This document shows positions 31,096 through 42,944 of a stretch of 64,000 nt of DNA, one piece after another. The notes under the pieces were generated by a model. The model was not told where the DNA came from. It saw only the letters and a program-made list of their open reading frames with translations, and did no database searches. Position 1 is the stretch's first letter. Every line of letters starts with the position of its first letter. A program made the translations under genes and the position numbers. Origin of the DNA: Micropterix aruncella (taxonomy: Eukaryota; Arthropoda; Insecta; Lepidoptera; Micropterigidae); assembly GCA_944548615.1 (NCBI GenBank), contig OX155954.1:1283335-1347334 (forward strand). Reading direction: 5' to 3'.

Positions 31096-32439
31096 GTAAG
31101 CCAACGTTACCTCGTTTTCTCCTTCCTTTTCGGACGCTAATCAATTTAATATCACCTTCCGTATCTGGAATCCATACGATACTCACTATCTATATAAGCC
31201 TCTGCTTTTGATCCCGCTGTAAACTATTTTCTTTACTTAAGTTCTTCATCTAACACTATTCAATGCCAGCAGATTAACGATAGTAAAGTCTTAATTATTT
31301 AATCCCATTTTCTTCCAAATTCTTTGTCGCACCTCTTCGCTAAGCCTCCATGTTTTTGGGTAAATATTTTATTGTTCATAATTTAAGGATAAGAGCTAAT
31401 GGACGAATGCTTTGATAAAATATCAATTTGCGTATCTAGAAAAATGGACTTTTATGAGAGAGACTTTTTAAACCTATAGTAATACTGAATATGAAAATAA
31501 TGCTATTTTATGCGTCTTTATAAATCCATAGTCATGTAATTTATTAAACGGCACTGTTATGCCCTTTCAGTATGTTGTACAATAGTCAAAATTTGGCGAA
31601 TCGTCTTAGGAAGATGATCTTGCAAATTTTGTAGATACGCCCTTTTAGCTTAATAAGGCGCTCAATTTAGAATTGGAAAGATATATCAATTTGTATAAAA
31701 TGTCTATTTTTTATCATGTTTTTGGTCAATTTTGTAAATAAATACTAACAATATCATTTTTTCATGAATTTCCTCTTGTTTCCTAGTGATTAATCATGTT
31801 AGTCATGTATATTACATATTTGTATAATATAAATGGGGGCCGGCCGAAACAATTACGCGCAGATCTGTCAAACGACACAAAATGCCTATAGGCACTGTTG
31901 GCGTCCAACGGTTTAAAGGGGTAGTTTCTTTTTGGTGACATTCCACCTAGTCACCGCCTCCTTTGCCTCGTATCATAACAGCACTGCGACAACGCATCTG
32001 CTGCCGCCATATGTACATGCCTCTCTTTCTCGCACGGCTACTGTCTCCGCTAGGTCTCATCTCTTCCTCGGTCGGTTTCTCGCAGGGTCAGCCTCAGTCT
32101 GAGATTATCCCTTGGGTGATTTACTGGGAGATGATGAAGCTCTACTTTGGCAATGGCCGTGCATCGGTGAAAATTATGTTATTTAGCTGCGGAGTGTGTC
32201 TCCGGTCCTCTCACATTTTGTTAAGTTAGGTTTTTAGTTTGCTGAATACTGTGGTTCGTTACAAATTTTTCGGAAAGGTCTTAATTTGTGTAATACGTAA
32301 AAAAAATCCTTCTATTTAAAATTCTTTCTATTTGAAAACATTAAAAATCCTCGAAATAAATTACGTTTTCCTTTCCCTTTCTATTCTACTTCTTTTAAAA
32401 CGCAGGCGACTATCATCGGTAGCAGGTATTTTACTTCGA

Positions 32440-33310
32440 GAAGCACCTACATAGGCTTTGCGGAGCCAAGAATATGACATAAATGAAGTCATAAAGATCT
32501 GCATTGGTGCGGATGAGGTTCCTTTCTGTTTCGAGGTTAAAAACCTCGGTGTCCATATGTACGATGACCTCTCATGTCGGCCACATTTTCGAGAAATGCG
32601 ATGCGAACTCTTCGGCCGATTTCATTCGGTGAATAGGCTGAAAAATATCCTCCCGGAGAAGAGCAAGATTACGATTCATCAATCTGCTCTCTCACCCTCT
32701 TCTGGATTATGGAGATGTTGCATTTCTCGGCCTCACAGAGGAGTTATCCACCAAAGTTGAGCTTCTCCAAGATGTCTGCATTCGTTATATCCATGGCCTC
32801 AGAAAATTTGACCACGTCTCGGAGTACAGAGAGAAGCTTCACTGGCTGACGACCTGGGAGATGAGGCATGAGAGTTTTTTGTATGCTGTTCAAGATCTTC
32901 GACGGTGTCGCTCCCAATTATCTTACCGGCAGATTTACTTTACTATCGGCTCATGGACCCCCTCTGAGATCAAAAGATAACCTGCTACTCTCTATCCCCT
33001 AGTCACAGCAATGATTTTTCTTTTCATTCTCTTTCACTGTGCATGGAGCCCGTCTTTGGAATACTTTTCCGGAAAATAGTTTTAAAAAGTTTTAAAAACA
33101 GAACATTTGAAATCTTCCACATAAATTCCCTTTTCCTTCCCCTTCTCCTTTTTAAACCTTAGCGTCCTTATAGGTGTTAGATTATTTTACTGTGGCACAT
33201 CATGTGCCCACAAAGAGTTAAATATATATTTATTTCTACCCTATTTTTTTGTATTTGTCATACTCTTTTTGTAGGTTAAGTTAGCATCTACTCGCAAATA
33301 ATGTTCATAC
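32440..33310 (+). pseudogene. Non-LTR reverse transcriptase C-terminal fragment in CAD intron
   Basis: Across frames it reads VKNLGVHMYDDLS, LLDYGDVAFLGLTEELSTKV, VCIRYIHGLRKFDHVSEY and LHWLTTWEMRHESFL, matching the LGV, DY-x-D-(V/I) and (V/I)RF-(V/I)-x-(G/N)LRR-x-DH(V/I)S motifs of CR1/Jockey-like C-termini. Frameshifts at about 32690 and after. Its 3' UTR end (GGTGTTAGATTATTTTACTG ... GGTTAAGTTAG) is repeated at 33374-33505. Confidence 0.65.
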
Positions 33311-33351
33311 AATAGTATAGGTTAGCTCTAAAATATTCGCACGAATACAGC

Positions 33352-33374
33352 GTTTTATTATTATTATTATTATT
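33352..33374. repeat. (TTA)n simple repeat
   Basis: About seven TTA units between the two copies of the retroposon 3' UTR, probably a tail-derived microsatellite. Confidence 0.85.
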
Positions 33375-33532
33375 AAACCTTTGCGTACTTGTAGAATTTA
33401 GTTTATTTTGGTGTGGTATAGTCTGTCTCTCAAATAGTTATAGTACTGATTATACAGTTTATTATATAGGTTAAGTTAGTAATTATTCGCTAACAATGTT
33501 GACAAATCGGTATGTTATATTTTTCCGTTCAG

Positions 33533-35293
33533 GCTATTCGTCGGATCGGCCGCGCGCCTCCGATGAAGACTCACACCGACTGCATAACATCGCGACAAAT
33601 CGTCAAGCTGCCGGGTTTCATCGACGTGCACGTCCACGCCCGAGAGCCCGGCGCCAACTACAAGGAGGATTTGGCGAGCGCCACGGCGGCCGCCCTCGCC
33701 GGAGGCATCACCATGGTCTGCCTCATGCCCAACACGCAGCCGCCCGTCGTGGACCGGCCCTCCTTCGAGCTGGTGTGCGAGCTGGCCCGCGCCGGCGCGC
33801 GCTGCGACTACGCCGTCTACGTCGGCGCCTCCTCGACCAACCACGCCACCGCGTGCGAGCTCGCCCCGCAGGCCGCCGCCCTCAAGATGTACCTCAACCC
33901 GACCTTCACCACTTTGCAGATGGACGACATGACCGTGTGGCAGAAACACCTCGCCAACTGGCCCAAGAAGGCGCCGCTGTGCGCGCACGCCGAGCGCGAG
34001 AAGACCGGCGCCATCATCCTCCTCGCTTCACTGCTGGACCGCCCCGTGCACATCTGCCATGTCGCCAGAAAAGAGGAAATCCTCATTATCAAAGCGGCCA
34101 AGGAGCGCGGAGTGAAAGTCACGTGCGAAGTGTGCCCGCATCACTTATTCTTGAGCACGGCGGACCTCGATCGGATCGGACGCGGGCGAGGAGAAGTCCG
34201 CCCCGTGCTGTGCAGCCCGGAAGATCAGGAAGAATTGTGGAACAACATGGATATAATTGATATTTTTGCGACGGATCACGCTCCGCACACCGTCGAAGAA
34301 AAAAAGAGCGAAAATCCACCGCCCGGTTACCCGGGACTCGAAACGATCCTCCCTCTGCTCTTGAACGCCGTTTACGAGGGTAGACTGACGATGGACGACC
34401 TCGTGAACAAATTCCATAAAAATCCTAGAAGAATCTTCAATTTACCCGAACAGTATAATACGTATATCGAAGTCGATACGGACGACGAGTGGATCATTCC
34501 CGAAGCGATGGCGTTTACGAAATCGAAATGGACGCCGTTCGCCGGTATGAAAGTGCGCGGAGCCGTGCATAGGGTCGTATTACGCGGCGAAGTGGCCTAC
34601 GTCGAGGGGCAGGTTCTCGTGCCGCCCGGCTTCGGACAGAACGTCCGAGAATGGCCGATTTCTAAAAAACCGCAAGAGACAAGTCGCCCGAGCTCCGCTT
34701 TAGACGCACATATTTTAATAACGGACAACGTAAAAGCCGTCGACGTTAATAGATTAAGCGATGCAGAACTAGAAGATCTATATCCGAAGCAATTCAACGA
34801 CCATGCGACTCGACTCGGAGTCCATTTCGAAAACACCGGACATCGCAGTATATCGCCGATTCCCTTCGCCGTGCAGAATCGTTTGCGATGCGACAGCGGA
34901 TCGAACATGATCCCGCCGAAAGATCAACCGATGCCTCAAAAGCAACGCGGCGAGCTGAACGGAAAGAGCGTCTTGACCGTCGACATGTTCCACAAAGAGC
35001 ACTTGAACGACATCTTCAACCTGGCGCAGTTCATGAAGTCGACCGTGATGAAGGGCAGGTGCCTGGACGACGTGTTGAGAGGGAAAGTGATGGCGTCCAT
35101 CTTCTACGAAGTGAGCACGAGGACGAGCTGCAGTTTCTCGGCGGCTATGCAGCGATTGGGAGGATCCGTGATTCATACGGATGCGACCAGCTCGTCGGCG
35201 AAAAAAGGAGAGACGCTGGAAGACAGCGTTGCGGTTATGGCGAGTTATTCCGATGTTGTTGTCCTTCGGCATCCGGAGCCTGGAGCAGTCAAT
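33533..35293 (+). CDS. CAD: CAD exon: dihydroorotase, linker and N-terminal aspartate transcarbamoylase
   Basis: 587 codons, phase 0, acceptor AG at 33531-33532 and donor GTAAGG at 35294. Dihydroorotase shows the metal-binding FIDVHVHAREPG, the carboxylated-lysine site LKMYLN, CAHAE, HICHVARKEEI and FATDHAPHT, i.e. all zinc ligands and the catalytic Asp. The hydrophobic C-terminal barrel part ends near VPPGFGQNVREWP. A ~120-residue polar linker follows, then ATCase beginning near GKSVLTVDMF with the carbamoyl-phosphate loop STRTSCSF and the KKGETLEDS lysine loop. CAD performs the first three steps of de novo pyrimidine synthesis in the cytosol. The first ~550 nt are much more GC-rich than the rest. 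Confidence 0.97.
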
Positions 35294-35354
35294 GTAAGGA
35301 ACCTTTTAAAAGTATTTTGCTAGTATTAATTATTATTATTATTATATTGCATAT

Positions 35355-36373
35355 TATAACCTCAAATTACTAATCTACCGTGTTTCGAAGAAAACACGGC
35401 AGAATCCACCAAAACCCAAAAGAATGAATTTAAAAGGACGCCACCTTACTTTTAAAGATAAAGAAGGAAACTATTTTTTTTTAAAAGATACCCGAAAGAA
35501 ATTTTGAAAAAAAAGTTAACCTAAAAAAAACGATCTCAGAGGGTAAGCTATATTGATCGGCACTGAATTTGGCCAACAGAAAACCCTTTTCCTCAGACAC
35601 ACAAAAGACTAAAGCACAAAAAGAAACACAAGGTTATGTAAAGTATCAGTGTTTAATCGCCCGCAGGCACCCTTTCTTCAATTTCCGCTTATCGGCGCGT
35701 CACATGTGCTCAGCCTCATAAAAATAGCAAATTCCGGATATGAAGGCAAATTCCCTGACGTGGAGGCAAGTCCCGTCACATTTCGCGACGATTTCGACAC
35801 TTATTTAACAGCAGTATTGAACAAAAAAAACAGAGGTGCCCACAAACTGCGATCAATAGAAAAATCCGTTAAAATCGCGAGGATCTTATATGAAAAGCTA
35901 CCCAAAAGGAAATTAAATGCTTACCAGATAAGTCACACACACTTCACATAACAAATTTTTACCGCCAAGCGGTTGATCTCCGGCCTTTTTTTTTACGGCG
36001 GTTGCCAATCCTCACGCCCGAACCGGTGCGACCGTCTCTCAGCCATCTTGAATCGAAATAGAACGATCTCGAAGCGGAAGTCGCCGAAAATTACGTCAAA
36101 AACGGCTTGAACGCCGTTAAATAATAGAAAAACAAAGCCGCGGCCTCAACCAATCATGTGAGAGCTCGGCTGTAGCCGACTGACAGGCGCGAAGTGTCGA
36201 CTTTCGCAAATTTAGGTTATATCTGTCAAAGTATGGAAGGAATGCACGCAAAATCGCGAAAAAACACCAGAGAACATTAAAAAATAATGGGAAACCATGA
36301 AAAACAGGTGCAGCGAACATAATCTGCACAAAGGCGTGAAAACAAAACAACAAAATAGGCGGTTTTTGTTACA
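35355..36373 (-). repeat. 3' LTR of element 2
   Basis: In element orientation starts TGTAACAAAAACCGCC and ends GGTTATA. 1019 bp against 1004 bp for its partner, with scattered differences. Preceded (element sense) by the polypurine tract GGAGGGGGC at 36374-36382. Confidence 0.9.
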
Positions 36374-37186
36374 GCCCCCTCCAAAAAAAAGAAATCGGAA
36401 GAACCAACGAACGATTTCAGACGAATCGTCCCGATTCAATTCCTCCTACTATAGGATAACAAAAACGCCAAAGCATCAACTTGTCTCCCAATCAAGCAAT
36501 AACGAAAACTCCTTGTTTAATCAGTTGAAGGAAAAAAAACTGTCCCGCTCTTAGGGAGGAAACGACCCAATTGGGACATAAAAAAATACTACAACAAAAA
36601 ACAACTTTTCCTCGTTAACTATGAGTGAAAACCTGATAGGTAAGTTACTGCGAAGGTCAACTGCCATTTTCCAACTCTCTCTACCGAACCGTAGAGGAAA
36701 AACAAAATTACTACAGCAAGAAAAAAAAATACAAAGTCATGGACGCACAAGGCCCATGTTACAAGAACAAAAAATCACTAACCGGTGTCCTAACCTCCGT
36801 AACAAAACCAACTCTACTCACTGAAGGAGCACCGAACAACTTCCAAGCAATCAAGCACAAAACTTGTTGTGGACAAATAAAAATACAATGACTATATGGT
36901 TAGACCTCGACATAATTTATACCTACTAGGGAATGTGAATACTGTCCATTACTGCCTTGTATACCATCTCCTTGCATACTTCCCTCTCACGATACCTATT
37001 CAAACCACAGTGGTGCTAGTCAAGATTGCCAGCACGACTGATCACAAACACAATGATTTCAGTGATAGTAACCAATCGGTACCACACCTTTGTAAAGGAC
37101 AAAACATTAGAGTCGAACTAGTCGGACTACTATGAAAACTTTTCAGATGGATGTTAACGAGAGAAAAAAAGAGTAATAAAACAAAA
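36374..37186 (-). other. 3' untranslated region and polypurine tract of element 2
   Basis: Counterpart of 12835-13608. Short frames on the + strand are incidental. No env. Confidence 0.6.
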
Positions 37187-40100
37187 CTATTTATAACCTT
37201 GAGGATTTAATTTGAAATCCTTTTTATGCCAGGAACCTATATTCTTCCCTTTAGCATTTTCTAACTCGTACACCAACGCAGAGAGTTTTTTAATTATTTT
37301 ACATTTTTCATATTTTGGGGCAAATTTGGAAATGTCTCCCAATGGAACCTCCCAGCATTACTTAGATAATAAGTCTTTTTATAGATCATATCACCTACTT
37401 GAAATTCCTCAGGACGGTGTTTACGATCATAGTAAACTTTATTATGTGCATGTAATTTTACCAATTTCTGCCGCACTACATGAAAAATGTTAGATAATTC
37501 ACTCAAATTTTGAGCGTAAGACAACCTACTACCAAAAATAACCTCTGCTTGAGATTCCGGCGTCTGAGCATAAAAAGAACCATTCATAATTGGTTCACGA
37601 CCATGGACTAGGAAAAATGGACTGAACCCTGTTGATTCCGAGACTGCCGCGTTAATGGCCATCTGAATTTCATAAAGGTAGAGATCCCAGCTGCGATGAT
37701 CGTCTTTTACACACAACGATAACGCAGTGACCACACTACGATTCTGACGTTCAGTTGGATTAACTTGAGGGCAATATTTCGGGTTTAAATATACTTTTGG
37801 AATGTTATATTTCGCAATCAGTTCAGTGAACTCCCTACCGATAAACTGTTTTCCGTTGTCTGAAATTAAATACTGCGGAACACCATAGCGAAGGAATACA
37901 TTATGTTCAACGACATAACTTACAAGTTTACTGGTGGCACGTTTTAACGGAAAAAGTAGACAGTATTTGCTAAAACAATCTGTCACCACGAGAATATGCA
38001 TATTTCTGTTCCTCGTCATCGGATAAGGACCCAACAGATCGACCGAGACCATTTGGAACGGGAAGGCACAGGACTTAGGATTTCCTAGCTGACCCAACGG
38101 GGAAATATTCGAATGTTTGTATTGCTGACATGTTTCACATTTAGAAACAAAGTTAACTACGTCTCCGTGTAAATTAGGCCAAAAGTAACGAAGACAAAGA
38201 CGACGGTGTGTCTTAAAAATTCCAAAATGCATAGCCAAATCAGACTCATGATTTTCTCGGATAAGCTTTTCTCTAAGCTGCAACGGAACAACTAACTTCC
38301 AATCGTAACAACTGGTGAGTTGATACTTGCTTTTAGAGTACCTAAACAATTCATGGATATCCAGCGGGATTTTCAGACACCGCCTTAAACAAATCGTTGT
38401 ACCATGAGTCGGAAACAACAGACAGAGAGGAAACGGGAAGCAACCGAGATAACGTGTCAGGAACCACATTATCGACACCTTTCTTGTGGACAATCTCAAA
38501 ATCAAAAGCAGATAGACGAATACCCCATCCAGCCAGACGGCCGGTAGGATTTTTTAAGCGCAAAAACCAACGTAAGCTGGCATGATCTGTAAAGATAGTG
38601 AATTTGGGACCGCCCTCCAAGTAACCGCGAAAATGCTCGACAGCATGAATAACACTTAGGGCTTCGCGTTCGGTCGCCGAATATCGCGTTTCAGCGGGTA
38701 AAAGTGTTCTACTCGTGAAAGCGATAGGGTGATCAACGCCATCCACTTCCTGGGTTAAAACTCCGCCTAAACCGTACAACGATGCATCGCAATGAAGAGC
38801 GAACGGTTTTGAATAATCCGGACAGGCCAAAATCGGACTAGAAACTAAGGCCGATTTCAGTTTTTGAAATGCCTCTTCCGCCTCGGGCGTCCACTCATAA
38901 GGGGGAGCACCTTTGCGGGTACTCGTCAACCGAGATAAGGGAGCAGCAATACTAGAAAAAATTTTAATGAACCGACGATACCAACCGGCCATACCAAGAA
39001 AACTCTTTACCAATTTTGGAGAATTTGGAGTAGGAAAATCGAGAATACATTTTACCTTCTCGGGATCGGTATGTAGACCGTGAGAATCAACTACATACCC
39101 TAAATACTTCAATTCCTGACGGAAAAACTGACACTTCTTGAAATTTATAGAAAGGTTGGCATACAACAAGCGATCTAATACTTTGTTTAACAAAGTTATA
39201 TGTTCTTCAAAAGTAGCAGATACAATAATTATGTCATCTAGGTAACAAAAAACTTTGTTTTCGAAAGAGGGATCGAACAATTTGTCAGCCAGCCTTTGCA
39301 TGCAAGCTGGAGAATTTCTTAGGCCGAAGGCGCAAGATCGGAAGCAAAAGAATCCTCGACCAGGAACAGTAAAACTACACTTCTCTCGTGAAGAAGGATC
39401 CAAAGGGATTTGCCAAAAGGCGGACGATAAGTCGATAGAAGATAAATAATTTGCATCTCTCAAACTGTCTAAGATAGTAGTAATTCTCGGCAGGGGATAC
39501 GCATCCGGTTTCGTAATAGAATTCAGCTTCCTGCTATCGAGACAGAAACGAAGAGTACCATCTGACTTTGGAACAAAAATTGTTGGATTATTCCAACCCC
39601 CTGAACTAGGTTCAATAACACCTAACTCTAACATCTTATCAACTTCTTCATTCAACAGCGCCAATCTAGCTGGAGACAATGGATAGTAACGCTGTTTCAC
39701 TGGAGGATGATCTCCAGTATCAATAACCTGGGACAACAGATTAGTACGACCGAGACCTTTGACTTCGGAAGAAATTTTTTCAAAATTATTGATCATTCTG
39801 TCTGCTAGCGATCGCTGGTCTCCAGTCAATGAAGCAAAAGGCCGCAAGGCCCTCACTTCATTGACTCGATGCCAAACAATTGCATCGCAGGACTCAAACT
39901 TGACGAATTTTAATATTTCCGGAGCCAACTCAAATTGCCGGACAAAATCTATTCCCAAAATAAGGGAAGTACCTATATCTGGAGCTACAACGGCTCGAAT
40001 AACCTGGCAACGATTATTGAATTTAAAAGGAAGAAACATAGACCCAATCGTCTTTACCGAACTTGCATTAGCAGTGGATAAAGTCACCAACGGAGACTTA

Positions 40101-40300
40101 TTAAGAGTAAAACCGATATCAACTAAATATTTATGTGAATCAGCACCCAAAATCGTTACACTCGATCCAGTGTCGAGTAATCCACAAACAGTTATATCAC
40201 CAAGTGAGACTTCTAAGAAAGGGCGACGGTTATCCTTCTCATTTGCAAACAATATCGAGGCAGAATGTAGAAAATCCTCTATTCTGCCCCGCCTTTCGAG
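37187..40300 (-). pseudogene. pol: Pol pseudogene of element 2
   Basis: Protease (LLDTGSSV), RT (FWQIPLD, YLDDIIIVS) and RNase H (HCDASLYGLGG, TEREALSVI, FTDHASL) are open from 40252 to 38351. A small deletion near 38355 shifts the frame before integrase (37294-38360: HHCC region, DLLGPYP, ISDNGKQF, NPTERQNR). A second shift near 37340 displaces the last ~50 residues, which end at the TAG at 37189-37187. RT has CFRSCAFGLRNSP where element 1 has AMQVCPFGMRNSP. Confidence 0.9.
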
Positions 40301-40306
40301 TTTTTT
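40259..40306 (-). promoter_or_regulatory. -1 ribosomal frameshift signal of element 2
   Basis: On the minus strand A AAA AAC (40306-40300) is in the Gag frame (CCA-AAA-AAC). A 9-nt spacer follows, then a stem GGGGCAGAAT paired with ATTCTGCCTC (10 bp, one G-U). The Gag TAG stop lies just after the 5' arm, in the loop. Layout equals that of element 1 although the stem sequence differs. Confidence 0.8.
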
Positions 40307-41834
40307 GGCTCTGAAACTGGGGAATTACCAGGCCGGTTATTCTTAGAACATTCCGGACAAGTGGCTACCGTGTAGTTAAACCTACCACAACGATAGCAAT
40401 ATTTAGAATGGCCATGATGTGTGCCACCGCGTGAACCACGCGAACTATTATTTGCTCCTTGGTTGTAATTACCAGAAGACGAATTACCATAAGAAAAATC
40501 ATTACGGGAAAAACTTCACGATTAAAACCGCCACGATGGAAACCACCGTGATTAAAACCACCGTGATTAAAACCACCACGATTAAAACCACCACGATTGG
40601 ATGGACCAGCAGAAGAAACTTTACACTCTTTAACTTCTGTACTCGTCGACAGCATAAACTGCTTTCGAGCCAGAAGGCTTGACCTTAGCTTGTGCAGGGG
40701 TGGCTGCATTAGATGCGTTCATACGCTGTTGTGCATTCTCAACTTTTTTTCCTAAACGCAGAAGTTCGTCGATTGAATTTATATCAACTAGCATGAAATG
40801 TCGTTGGTAAGAAATGGAGATATTTGAAAGGATAATTCCTAACTGTTCCTCGCCAGACAATGGCCTTGACAACCTGTTGAAATAGCCCAACATGACCGAA
40901 ACAAAAATATGCATCCTCTCGTCCGACTTTTGTTTACGTCCCCGTACAAATGACAAAACGTCAGCATCGTAATTTAAACTCCCAAAATCGGAACGGAGTG
41001 CAGCAACTAACTGCTTCCAACTGGAAATGCTCGAAGCTCTAGCACGGTACCAACTGAGCGCCTGTTTCTGGAATAGCTCACAAGCCGATTTCAGCATCCT
41101 GGCATCCGAGATATTACGCGAAAACCTAATCTCATCCAATCGTTCTAAGAACTCGACCACACAGGAATCGCCGTCAAACGTAAAACCAAGATTTAATGGT
41201 ATGAGAATACGTTCGTCAGAAATAACAAAGTTATTGTCCAATGGAACTGGTTTCGAATCGACATGATGTACATACGGAGCTGACGTCACTTCAGAATTTA
41301 TGCCCAAAGGAACCACCTCAGGACTAAGCAAATGCATAGCTGGACCTGACTTCTCACCCTCGTGCAATGAAGTAGAAGGTATCGGAAGAACTACAGGATT
41401 TGGTAACGGGCTAGGCGAACGAACAATATCTAAATATTTTTCTAACAAAATGACAATTTCCAAAACTTCATCCTTTAAATTATCTAATAATTTCTTGGAC
41501 TCTGAATTAGCAGGATTTATACGTGAAACTCTATGAAAGATATGTGCAGTTTTTGTGCTAATTCGTTTATATAATTGTTTCTGTTTGTTATTTATAAATT
41601 CCTCTATAAGTTCTTGAAGACATGAAAGTCTAATCGAACATTCCTGAAACTCGGAATCTGGATCTAAATCCGTTGAGGAAATTGATTCAGCGGTAAATTC
41701 CCTTAAGAGTGAATTAAACTGCTTCCTCATTGCTTCAACATTGGTTGGAGTGACCTCACGAATCGTGAACTCATAATCGAGTTCTGATTTACCAAATGTG
41801 ACGCAGCATAATACACTAGCGCTGGAGAAGCCAT
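40279..41834 (-). pseudogene. gag: Gag pseudogene of element 2
   Basis: Starts MASPALVYY at 41834. A one-base deletion near 41785 shifts the frame, the capsid-like region is open from 41730 to 40630, a deletion near 40640 shifts again, and a third shift near 40520 follows the Gly-Phe-Asn-Arg repeats. The restored end shows the same C-x2-C-x9-C-x2-C zinc motif and the frameshift heptamer. (F/G)N(R/H)GG repeats (40540-40610) are more regular than in element 1. Confidence 0.85.
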
Positions 41835-42944
41835 CATGTATATATATATATTTTTTTAAATCCCACCAAAAAAAAATTTAAACCAAAAGAAAATAAAAAA
41901 AATAATAAAGAACGGACTGACTTTTTTTTAACTGCTTGCGGCACCTCTGTTTTATTTGGCTGCTTACCTCACCAGGATGGGTCCCATCAAACTTGCAGAA
42001 GGCAAATTTGCAGACGGCAATCTTGCAGACGGCATTCTTGCAGGCGGCAGTTTTGCAGAAGGCAATCTTGCAGAAGGCAGTTTTGCAAATGTCAAACTGA
42101 CGTTTCGAGAACCTAACCTAACAGAAAAACGTAAAACCTTTTTTTGTAATCTTTAGTTTGATGTACTAAATCATCCACTACAAGGATGCCGGTAATTAAT
42201 GTCACTTCGATTTTAGGGAAAGAAAAACCTAACCTAACCTAACAGAAAAACTTAAAACATTTAGTTTGATGTACTGAAGGTTGCCGCCTGCAAGGTTGCC
42301 GCCTGCAAGGTTGCCTCCTGCAAATCTGCCCTCAACAAATTTGGAGCTGTCAAAAGTGACATTTGTGCAAGTTTGCCGCATACAAAACTGGCGCCCCCCA
42401 CCAGGATAGTTGCCTCCACATCTGGAAATTAACAAAAAAATAATTTATATGATACTAACAAACTTAAACGGCAAGCGTAAAACTTTTTCGCGGAAACCGC
42501 CTTAAAATAACAAACAATCTGCTGCTAAGCAATGCCAAGTATTAAAACAATAATTAATAAATTGCCTTTAAATCTAAAATTCTGACAAAAAAAATATAGT
42601 AACCATAAAAAAACGGCAAGTACAAAATACTTCTTCGCGGTAACCGCTTTAAATTACAAAAAAAAAATGCTGCTAATGCCGAAAAAACTGCAAGTACACA
42701 ATACTGCTTATATTAATGACAAAAGATGCTGCTCAATACAAAAAAACAAAAAGACGGTGCTTACAAACCTCTTTCACGGTAATCGCTATGAATAAAAATT
42801 ATATAAAAACAAAAAAAATGCTTCTATTTTTTTTAATACAATTTTTAAACAATGTGCTTAAAAAATCGTGCTTCAATGGCTGAGGAAAAGAATATTCTGA
42901 CAGCCAAAATCCAATTTATAGGCCTAACGTTGGAGCGCTAATTT
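41835..42944 (-). other. Leader of element 2 with tandem repeats and an insertion
   Basis: 42471-42790 contains three to four ~130-bp units with CGGCAAGTACAAAATAC and CGCGGTAACCGCTTTAAA words. 41970-42407 is an inserted segment bounded by the direct repeat CACCAGGAT. A degenerate primer-binding region (TTAGCGCTCCAACGTTAGG) lies at 42923-42941, matching the tRNA-Lys site of element 1 only in part. Confidence 0.6.
41970..42407. mobile_element. Small inserted element with 15-bp TTGCAGAAGGCAAT repeats at both ends
   Basis: Seven 15-bp units on the left (41985-42090, consensus CTTGCAGAMGGCAAT) and four inverted ones on the right (42278-42340, GGTTGCCGCCTGCAA), separated by duplicated AACCTAACCTAACAGAAAAAC and TAGTTTGATGTACT words that are in direct orientation. 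Flanking CACCAGGAT (41970-41978 and 42399-42407) may be a 9-bp target duplication. Translating the repeats gives pentapeptide-like strings, but there is no real gene. Confidence 0.5.

Larger units (their letters stand above)
31096..33532 (+). other. CAD intron (2437 bp)
   Basis: Bounded by GTAAGC and a TTTTTCCGTTCAG acceptor with a proper pyrimidine tract. It contains a non-LTR fragment at 32440-33310 and a (TTA)n run. 31840-32230 is moderately GC-rich but has no recognisable gene. Confidence 0.85.

Noticed and set aside
33496..34260. 254-codon + frame overlapping the dihydroorotase exon
   Set aside because: Arg/Ala/His-rich shadow frame of a GC-rich exon; the dihydroorotase frame has all catalytic motifs.
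34778..35272. Minus-strand 164-codon frame antisense to CAD
   Set aside because: Shadow of the CAD coding frame, without domain or splice context.
41956..42156. Pentapeptide-repeat-like protein (LAEG/FADG/NLADG strings)
   Set aside because: It follows directly from 15-bp DNA repeats, appears on the opposite strand in the inverted half, and has no proper gene context.
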